Of a stretch of 64,000 bases of DNA, positions 58,363-64,000 are shown piece by piece (position 1 is the first letter of the stretch; each line of letters starts with the position of its first letter). Location of the stretch: the NCBI RefSeq assembly GCF_003206615.1, contig NZ_PZJW01000006.1, forward strand, positions 310,001 through 374,000, in the 5' to 3' direction. Position numbers and translations under genes: made by a program. Below the pieces are notes generated by a model. It saw nothing but the letters and a program-made list of their open reading frames with translations, ran no database searches and had not been told where the DNA came from. Source of the stretch: Salinicola acroporae. Its GTDB lineage: Bacteria; Pseudomonadota; Gammaproteobacteria; Pseudomonadales; Halomonadaceae.

Positions 58363-59478
58363 ATGGCGAAGCAAAACCGCCGTGTCGGTTACGGCTTGCC
58401 CGTCGTCCTGGCGATTGCCGTTCACGTGGTGGCACTGTTGTTGACGATGCTGCGTCTGCCGGATAGCGAGCCTACGCCCAGCTCATCCTCGGTAGTCCAG
58501 GCCACGCTTGTCAGCGACGTGACTGCCACGGATCAGGCACAGTACGCCCAGGAAGCGCGGGCACGTGCTGCGCAGCGGCAAGCGGAAGAGGCCGCCCAGC
58601 AGGCAGCGGAGCAACAGGCCCAGGAAGCCGCGCAGCAAGCGGCGGAACAGCAAGCCCAGGAAGAGGCCCAGCAGCAAGCCGCCCAACGCCAGGCCGCCGC
58701 GGAACAGGCTCAGGCTGAGTCCGAGCGGCGCCAGCAGGCTGCGCAGCAGGCGGCGGCTGAGCGCGCCGAGGCAGAAGAGCAACAGAAGGCGGCCGAAGCC
58801 GCACGCCAGGCCGAGCGAGAGAAGCAACAGGCCGAAGCCGAGGCGGAAAAGCAGCGCCAGGTTGAACAAGCCAAGAAGCAGGCTGAAGCCGAGGCGGAAA
58901 AGAAACGCCAGGCCGAGGAGGCCAAGAAGAAAGCCGAAGCCGAGGCGGAAAAGAAACGCCAGGCCGAAGAGGCCAAGAAACAGGCTGAAGCCGAGGCAGA
59001 AAAGAAACGCCAGGCTGAAGAGGCCAAGAAGAAAGCTGAAGCCGAAGCGGAAAAGAAACGCCAGGCTGCAGAGGCCAAGAAGAAAGCCGCGGCCGAGGCG
59101 GCGGCAAAAGAAGCGGCAGCCAAGGCTCTGAGCGACTCTATTGCCAACGAACAGGAGCGTATCGCCAATGCCGAGCAGTCCAACCAGGCCTCGAACAGCT
59201 TCATCAACCTCGTCAAGCGGGCCGTCGAGGACCGGTGGCACTTGCCGGCCAACGTGGACAATGGTTTGGTGGCGCAAGTGAGAGTGAGGCTAGGGCCTTC
59301 GGGTGAATTGCTGGCAGCCAGCATCACTCGCAGCAGCGGTAACCCCAGCTTCGATCGCTCGGCCACGCAGGCCGTGGAAGCCGCGGCGCCGTTCCGTGAG
59401 CTGCAGCAACTGGACGCCGGTCTGCAGCGGCGGTTTCGCGATTTCAATCTCAAATTCACCCCCGGGGATATACAGTGA
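58363..59478 (+). CDS. tolA: Cell envelope integrity protein TolA
   Basis: A 371-residue bridge from inner membrane to Pal and TolB. Short cytoplasmic N-terminus, one membrane helix (about 12-30, [17 protein letters not shown]), a long Ala/Glu/Lys/Gln-rich helix (about 55-250), and a C-terminal domain III (about 270-371, [14 protein letters not shown]). The stalk is encoded partly by five 51-bp DNA repeats. Length is shorter than E. coli (421), mostly in the stalk. Stop overlaps the tolB start. Confidence 0.94.
   Translation: MAKQNRRVGYGLPVVLAIAVHVVALLLTMLRLPDSEPTPSSSSVVQATLVSDVTATDQAQYAQEARARAAQRQAEEAAQQAAEQQAQEAAQQAAEQQAQEEAQQQAAQRQAAAEQAQAESERRQQAAQQAAAERAEAEEQQKAAEAARQAEREKQQAEAEAEKQRQVEQAKKQAEAEAEKKRQAEEAKKKAEAEAEKKRQAEEAKKQAEAEAEKKRQAEEAKKKAEAEAEKKRQAAEAKKKAAAEAAAKEAAAKALSDSIANEQERIANAEQSNQASNSFINLVKRAVEDRWHLPANVDNGLVAQVRVRLGPSGELLAASITRSSGNPSFDRSATQAVEAAAPFRELQQLDAGLQRRFRDFNLKFTPGDIQ
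58828..59082 (+). repeat. Five 51-bp tandem repeats inside tolA
   Basis: Units of 17 codons, consensus (Q/K)[16 protein letters not shown], repeat head to tail from 58828; the first is the most diverged, the next four nearly identical at DNA level. Unit length is a multiple of three, so changes in copy number keep the frame and alter the stalk length. Confidence 0.9.
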
Positions 59479-60794
59479 TGAAACGATGGATGTCTCAAGG
59501 ATGGAAAGCCCTGGCCGCTGGTTGGCTGGTGTCGCTGGCGTGTCTCGCGACCACGGCCCAAGCACAGAACCTGACCATCGAAATCACCCGCGGCAGCGAT
59601 CAGGCGACGCCCATCGCTATCGTGCCGTTCGAATTCAGTGGACAAGGCGGGTTGCCACAGGATGTGGCGCAGATCGTCAGCGATGACCTGGAACATAGCG
59701 GCCAGTTCTCGCCACTGAGCCGTAGCGCCCTCGTGTCACTGCCCAGCAGCAGCGAAGACGTGTTCTACGACGATTGGAAGCGGGTCGACGCCCGCTATCT
59801 CGTGGTCGGAAAAATCGAGCCCCAGGGCAATCAGTATCGTATCCAGTACGAACTGATGGATATCCTGGGGGGCAAGCGCATGCTGGGCGAGACGCTGACT
59901 TCGTCAGACGGCAACCTGCGTGCCAGTGCTCACTACATCAGCGACCAGATTTTCGAGGCCATCACAGGTATCCGGGGGGCTTTCTCCACTCGCATTGCCT
60001 ACGTCGCGGCCAGCGGCACCGGTGACAACGCGCGCTACGCGCTCTACGTGGCCGATGCCGATGGACACAACGGACAGCAGGTTCTGTCGTCCGACGATCC
60101 GATCCTGTCGCCGGCGTGGTCGCCGGATGGCCAGAAAATCGCCTACGTCTCGTTCGAATCCGGTAACTCGGCCATCTACGTGCAGAATGCCTCCACCGGC
60201 GAGCGGCTCCGCCTGACCTCTTTCCGCGGCATCAATGGGGCGCCGGCCTGGTCGCCTGATGGCCGCAAGCTGGCGATGTCACTCTCCAAGGATGGACAGC
60301 CCGAGATCTACGTGATGAATCTGGCAACTCGTCAGTTGACCCGGCTGACCACCAATCCGGCCATCGAGACCGAGCCCGATTGGTCCCCGGACGGCCAGTC
60401 CCTGATTTTCACCTCTGATCGCAGCGGGGCGCCGCAGCTTTACCGCATGTCGGCCACAGGGGGGCAGGCCGAGCGGGTAACTTTCACCGGCAACTACAAT
60501 TCCGATGGACGCTTTTCGCCGGATGGAAAAACATTGTTCATGGTGACTCGTGATGGCAGCGGCTATCACGTGGCGAAGCAGGAACTCGACACGGGTCGGG
60601 TGACGGTTCTGACAGATTCACGTTGGGACGAATCGCCCAGTGTCGCGCCGAATGGCACCATGGTAATCTTCGCTACCCAGCAAGGGGCGCAAGGTGTGTT
60701 GGGGGCAGTTTCTTCGGATGGACGAGCGTCTTTCCGGCTGCCTTCGGCGCAGGGTGACGTACGCGAACCCGCGTGGTCGCCGTTTTTGAACTAA
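59478..60794 (+). CDS. tolB: Tol-Pal system beta-propeller protein TolB
   Basis: A 438-residue periplasmic protein. Signal peptide ends around AQA (about residue 29). The N-terminal domain (30-165) binds TolA and Pal; six beta-propeller blades follow, with repeated SPDGQKIAY-like motifs ([36 protein letters not shown]). GGGGA is nine bases before ATG 59478; a GTG at 59475 overlaps the tolA stop. Confidence 0.95.
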   Translation: MKRWMSQGWKALAAGWLVSLACLATTAQAQNLTIEITRGSDQATPIAIVPFEFSGQGGLPQDVAQIVSDDLEHSGQFSPLSRSALVSLPSSSEDVFYDDWKRVDARYLVVGKIEPQGNQYRIQYELMDILGGKRMLGETLTSSDGNLRASAHYISDQIFEAITGIRGAFSTRIAYVAASGTGDNARYALYVADADGHNGQQVLSSDDPILSPAWSPDGQKIAYVSFESGNSAIYVQNASTGERLRLTSFRGINGAPAWSPDGRKLAMSLSKDGQPEIYVMNLATRQLTRLTTNPAIETEPDWSPDGQSLIFTSDRSGAPQLYRMSATGGQAERVTFTGNYNSDGRFSPDGKTLFMVTRDGSGYHVAKQELDTGRVTVLTDSRWDESPSVAPNGTMVIFATQQGAQGVLGAVSSDGRASFRLPSAQGDVREPAWSPFLN

Positions 60795-60841
60795 ACGACT
60801 ACAGTCATTGTGTCATTCGACATCCGAGCAAGGAGATGACA

Positions 60842-61354
60842 ATGCAAATTAAGACCTACGCCAAGACGTTAGCAGTCGCGCTGTCGCTAGCCGTAGTGGC
60901 TGGTTGTTCCAGCAGTGGCGGTACCCAGGAAGGGGACATGAATGGCACTTCCGGTGGCATGTCCGGACAGGGCATGACTTCCGGACAGGGCACCTCGGGC
61001 TCGCAGATGGGCGCCAACGATCAGCGTCCTAGCGTCGATACCATCTATTTCGCGTTCGACAGCGAAGAAATTCGCCCCGAATTCGAATCGGTACTGCGCG
61101 GCCACGCCCAGTATCTGATGGCCAATCCGAACGTCAACGTGACCCTCCAGGGCTACGCTGACGAGCGCGGTACTCGCGAATACAACCTGGGCCTCGGCGA
61201 GCGTCGTGCGCAGGCGGTCGAGCAGTACCTGAGCGTTCAGGGCGTCTCCCCGTCACAGATCCAGATCGTCAGCTACGGTGAAGAGCGTCCGGCAGTTCAG
61301 GGCCACACCGAAGAAGCGTACGCCAAGAACCGTCGTGTCGTGTTCGCGTACTAA
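60842..61354 (+). CDS. pal: Peptidoglycan-associated lipoprotein Pal
   Basis: A 170-residue outer-membrane lipoprotein. Lipobox VAGC puts the lipid on Cys22; residues 23-60 are a Gly/Ser/Met-rich linker; 65-170 form the OmpA-like murein-binding domain (TIYFAFDSEEIRPE, QGYADERGTREYNLGLGERR). AAGGAG lies six bases before the ATG. Part of the tol operon; together with TolB and TolA it constricts the outer membrane at division. Confidence 0.96.
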   Translation: MQIKTYAKTLAVALSLAVVAGCSSSGGTQEGDMNGTSGGMSGQGMTSGQGTSGSQMGANDQRPSVDTIYFAFDSEEIRPEFESVLRGHAQYLMANPNVNVTLQGYADERGTREYNLGLGERRAQAVEQYLSVQGVSPSQIQIVSYGEERPAVQGHTEEAYAKNRRVVFAY

Positions 61355-61372
61355 GCTGCGACGGAGAAAAGC

Positions 61373-62221
61373 ATGAAACACGGTCTGAAAAGACTGTGCG
61401 GCGCGGGAGCCCTGGTGCTCCCGCTGTCCGTATGGGCTCAGCAACCTGCCATCGATGACCTTACCGGTCAGTCGAACGGCTTCTACAGTCAGACGGAAGC
61501 CCGCCAAAGCGGCGGCGGCACCCTGACGATCCTCAATCAACTGCAGGACAACAAGCAGCAGATCCAGCAGCTTCGCGGCCAGGTCGAAGAGCTGCGTTAC
61601 CAGTTGGATCAGCTCAAGCAACAGACCCAACAACAGTATCTGGATCTTGACGACCGTATCTCCGGCGGCGGAATGGACTCGGGCGGCGCGGCGAATGCCG
61701 GCGGCGATCCGAGTGGAACCGACGTCGACAGTGGCTCGGCGAGTGAGGTCTCCGGCGCCGCCGGCGCTTCCGCGGCAGCCAATAGTGGCACTGCCAGTGA
61801 AGCTAACACCGGTGCAGGCCGTTCGACCGCCTCCAGCGCCACGGGCGGTGAGGGGCGAGAGGCCTATCAGGCGGCATTTCAGCAAGTGCAGTCCCGGCAG
61901 TTCGATGCTGCCATCGACGCCTTTCAGCGTTTCATTTCCGACTATCCGCAGTCCAGCCTGCTACCCAACGCACATTACTGGCTGGGAGAGCTCTACTCGG
62001 CACAGTCACAGCTCGATCAAGCCGCCGATGCGTTCGATACGGTCATCAGCGACTATCCTCAAAGCAACAAGGTGCCGGATGCGCTGTACAAGCTGGGCCT
62101 GCTGAAGGCGCGTCAGGGCGATGCGGAAGGCAGTCGGCAATTGCTGCAGCGGGTGCGCAGCGACTATCCCGATAGCAACGCCGCGCAGATGGCGGGCGAT
62201 TTTCTCAATCAGATGGGCTGA
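61373..62221 (+). CDS. cpoB: Cell division coordinator CpoB (YbgF)
   Basis: A 282-residue periplasmic protein. Signal peptide to about Ala22 (PLSVWA-QQ). A coiled-coil (about 50-90, QDNKQQIQQLRGQVEELRYQ) forms the trimer; a Ser/Gly/Ala-rich linker (95-155) follows; three TPR units (160-282; YWLGELYSAQSQLDQAADAF) bind TolA. CpoB links PBP1B activity and Tol at division. Last gene of the cluster, 18 bases after pal. Confidence 0.94.
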   Translation: MKHGLKRLCGAGALVLPLSVWAQQPAIDDLTGQSNGFYSQTEARQSGGGTLTILNQLQDNKQQIQQLRGQVEELRYQLDQLKQQTQQQYLDLDDRISGGGMDSGGAANAGGDPSGTDVDSGSASEVSGAAGASAAANSGTASEANTGAGRSTASSATGGEGREAYQAAFQQVQSRQFDAAIDAFQRFISDYPQSSLLPNAHYWLGELYSAQSQLDQAADAFDTVISDYPQSNKVPDALYKLGLLKARQGDAEGSRQLLQRVRSDYPDSNAAQMAGDFLNQMG

Positions 62222-62222
62222 C

Positions 62223-62241
62223 CGGATCGTTTAACGATCCG
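62223..62241. promoter_or_regulatory. 19-bp perfect palindrome between cpoB and yciK
   Basis: CGGATCGTT and AACGATCCG flank a single T. It begins one base after the cpoB stop. It could be a small hairpin at the transcript end or an operator for yciK; there is no T-tract. Confidence 0.45.
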
Positions 62242-62269
62242 CCGGCGCCGCGACTCAGGATCTCCCCTT

Positions 62270-63028
62270 ATGACCTGCCATATCGATTACCAGGCGCCTG
62301 CGGATCTGCTCGCCGGAAAGGTCGTGCTGGTGTCCGGCGCCAGCGCCGGCATCGGCAGGTCTGCGGCAATGACATACGCCCGCCACGGCGCCACGGTTAT
62401 TCTGCTCGGGCGTAGCGTCAGCCGGCTCGAGGTGGTCTACGACGCCATCGAAGCCGTGGGGGCTCCGCAGCCGGCGATCTTCCCTCTCAATCTGGAAAGC
62501 GCGACTGCCCAGGATCATCTGGCGGTGGCGACCAAGCTCGAGAAGGAGTTCGGACGCCTGGACGGATTGCTGCACAATGCGAGCATTCTGGGAGATCGGG
62601 TGGCGGTGGCATCCTATGACCTGGAACTCTGGGCCAAGGTGATGCAGGTCAATTTCACCGCGACACTGGGGTTGACCCAGGCCCTGCTGCCGCTACTGGG
62701 GCAATCCGCCAGTTCGTCGGTGGTGTTCACTTCCTCCAGCGTCGGACGACGGGGGCGGGCGAACTGGGGCGCCTATTCGACCTCGAAGTTCGCCACCGAG
62801 GGACTGATGGAGATTCTGGCCGATGAGCACCACGAGTCGGCCATCCGTTTCAATTCTCTCAATCCCGGTGCCACGCGCACGGCCATGCGTCAGGCGGCCT
62901 ATCCCGACGAGGATCCTCAGCGTCTTCGTACACCGGAAGAGATCATGCCGACTTATCTATGGCTGATGGGCCGGGATAGCGAAGGAATCAGTGGCGAGGC
63001 CTTCGACGCCCAGCCGCCGAAGCGCTGA
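62270..63028 (+). CDS. yciK: YciK-family short-chain dehydrogenase
   Basis: A 252-residue SDR. The NAD(P) site is VSGASAGIGRSAAMTYAR near residue 21; catalytic Ser in FTSSSVGRRGRANWG (148-162) and Tyr/Lys in AYSTSKFATEG near 164. Sequence follows E. coli YciK closely (NPGATRTAMR, EIMPTYLWLMG). Substrate unknown. It converges with gph. Confidence 0.92.
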   Translation: MTCHIDYQAPADLLAGKVVLVSGASAGIGRSAAMTYARHGATVILLGRSVSRLEVVYDAIEAVGAPQPAIFPLNLESATAQDHLAVATKLEKEFGRLDGLLHNASILGDRVAVASYDLELWAKVMQVNFTATLGLTQALLPLLGQSASSSVVFTSSSVGRRGRANWGAYSTSKFATEGLMEILADEHHESAIRFNSLNPGATRTAMRQAAYPDEDPQRLRTPEEIMPTYLWLMGRDSEGISGEAFDAQPPKR

Positions 63029-63034
63029 GTCCGG

Positions 63035-63712
63035 CTAGCGGGACGCCAGTAACGCCAGCAGTTCGTCGGCCAGGGACTCCGAGGTGTCGAACCAACGCTG
63101 CGCCGGCCAGTCGCCGAGCGGCTCCTCGGCCGGGATATAGCCGTAACGAACGGCAATTGCCGTCATCCCGGCCCGCTCCGCAGCTTCCATGTCCCGGCGG
63201 TGGTCCCCGACATACCAGCACTCTTCCGGTTTCACGTCCAGTCGACGAGCGGCGAACCACAGCGGTTCCGGTTCGGGTTTTCTGACAGCCAGATCGTCGG
63301 CACAGACCAGCACCCCAGGACGCAACGAGAGCGCCTCGATCAGCGGTTCCGCATAGGCCCTGGGCTTGTTGGTGACGATCCCCCAACCCCGCGTTTCCGC
63401 TTCCCAGCGCGCGATGAGGTCTGCCAACCCCGGATAGACGCGACTGTTGTCGGCCACGACTTCCGCATAGCGATCCAGCAGATATTGACGGGCGCCAGCG
63501 TGTTGCGGGTGATCGCTGGCGAGGTCCAGTGCCAGGGTCACCAGGGCGCTCCCGCCATTGGAGACCTGGGCCCGGATGACGGGATAGGGAAGCCGCTCCA
63601 TGCCATGATGCTCCCTCAATCGGTTGGTGGCTTCGGCCAGGTCGGGAGCGGTGTCGACCAGGGTGCCGTCGAGGTCGAACAGCAGCGCTTTCGGGAGGGT
63701 ATACGGGGTCAT
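63035..63712 (-). CDS. HAD-family phosphatase (Gph/MupP-like)
   Basis: A 225-residue HAD hydrolase. Motif I FDLDGTLVDT at 12-21 has the nucleophile Asp, motif II TNKP near 113, motif III Lys in VRKPEPEPL, and motif IV GDHRRDMEAAERAGM near 173. In Pseudomonas the gene in this position after ubiG is MupP, N-acetylmuramate 6-phosphate phosphatase; others are phosphoglycolate phosphatases. Start overlaps the ubiG stop (ATGA), so coupled. Confidence 0.88.
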   Translation of the reverse strand: MTPYTLPKALLFDLDGTLVDTAPDLAEATNRLREHHGMERLPYPVIRAQVSNGGSALVTLALDLASDHPQHAGARQYLLDRYAEVVADNSRVYPGLADLIARWEAETRGWGIVTNKPRAYAEPLIEALSLRPGVLVCADDLAVRKPEPEPLWFAARRLDVKPEECWYVGDHRRDMEAAERAGMTAIAVRYGYIPAEEPLGDWPAQRWFDTSESLADELLALLASR

Positions 63713-64000
63713 TTGTCGTTGCCGCTACCGGTCCACTCGGGGCGCACATGCACCATGTAGTTGACCGAGACATCGTTGGGGGTCAGCCGGTAGCGTCGGG
63801 ACAGTGGGTTGTAGGTCAGCCCGGTCTGGTCTTGCAGTCGCAGGCCCGACTGCCGACACCAGCCGGAAAGCTCGGAGGGACGGATCAGCTTGCGGTAGTC
63901 GTGAGTGCCCTTCGGCAGCAGGCCCAGCACGTATTCGGCACCGACAATCGCGAAGGCGTAGGATTTCGGATTGCGATTGATCGTCGAGAAGAACAGATGG
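63709..64000 (-). CDS. ubiG: Ubiquinone biosynthesis O-methyltransferase UbiG (5' end beyond window)
   Basis: The C-terminal 96 residues. FFSTINRNPKSYAFAIVGAE, GLLPKGTHDYRKLIRPSEL and TGLTYNPLSRRYRLTPNDV, ending near SVNYMVH, are UbiG hallmarks. It methylates hydroxyl groups in both O-methylation steps of ubiquinone synthesis. Its stop overlaps the gph start. Confidence 0.95.
   Translation of the reverse strand, partial: HLFFSTINRNPKSYAFAIVGAEYVLGLLPKGTHDYRKLIRPSELSGWCRQSGLRLQDQTGLTYNPLSRRYRLTPNDVSVNYMVHVRPEWTGSGNDK

Overview
This window reads as chromosomal core DNA of a moderately GC-rich gammaproteobacterium. Gene content and order (thrS-infC-rpmI-rplT-pheS-pheT-ihfA; ruvC-ruvA-ruvB-ybgC-tolQRAB-pal-cpoB; gcvP/gcvH with a Na+/amino-acid symporter and gcvT; a RegB/RegA-type redox pair; class I fumarase; UMF2-type MFS transporter) fit an oceanospirillal lineage such as Halomonadaceae. 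That placement is inference from protein sequence and gene order; no database search was possible. No insertion sequence, integrase, CRISPR array or toxin-antitoxin pair is visible.

Layout. 1-5 kb (mostly minus): a truncated tailspike-like beta-helix protein, an LrgA/LrgB pair, tRNA-Pro(GGG) and a SLC13-type Na+ symporter. 5-8 kb (plus): cysQ, a DUF2489 protein and an OmpA-like lipoprotein. 8-15 kb (plus): the translation cluster thrS-infC-rpmI-rplT-pheS-pheT-ihfA, with a tRNA-Thr-like hairpin ahead of thrS and a non-AUG start on infC. 15-19 kb: a flavodoxin, a small membrane protein, ppnN, a YfcL-like protein and a LysR regulator. 19.5-26 kb: gcvP and gcvH on minus, diverging from an AGCS symporter and gcvT on plus. 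26-30 kb (minus): acyltransferase, LysM/M23-like lipoprotein, glycosyltransferase, PAP2 phosphatase and AlkB-like dioxygenase. 30.6-35.3 kb: MFS transporter, grxA, suhB and the redox two-component pair. 35.6-40.2 kb: prfC, mscL, a TatD-family hydrolase, ygfZ and a tiny HMA-like protein. 40.3-48.8 kb (plus): uvrB, nei, class I fumarase, cls, a HypT-like LysR regulator, yihY and acyP. 49-52 kb (minus): a dehydrogenase/sugar kinase/nucleoside hydrolase operon. 52.2-63 kb (plus): a FmdB-like protein, aspS, ruvCAB, ybgC, tolQRAB, pal, cpoB and yciK. The right edge holds gph and the 3' part of ubiG on minus.

The genes fall into a few working groups: aminoacyl-tRNA synthesis, initiation and ribosome assembly; glycine cleavage with a dedicated transporter; Holliday-junction processing plus two further DNA repair genes (uvrB, nei) and AlkB; and envelope integrity (Tol-Pal, cardiolipin synthase, MscL, LysM lipoprotein, lipid-modifying enzymes). 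I see no complete new multi-gene system. The most interesting signals are in RNA and in small intergenic elements: the tRNA-anticodon mimic before thrS, the AUC start of infC, two perfect DnaA boxes in inverted orientation at 30450-30472, and an exact 21-bp repeat shared by two distant intergenic regions.
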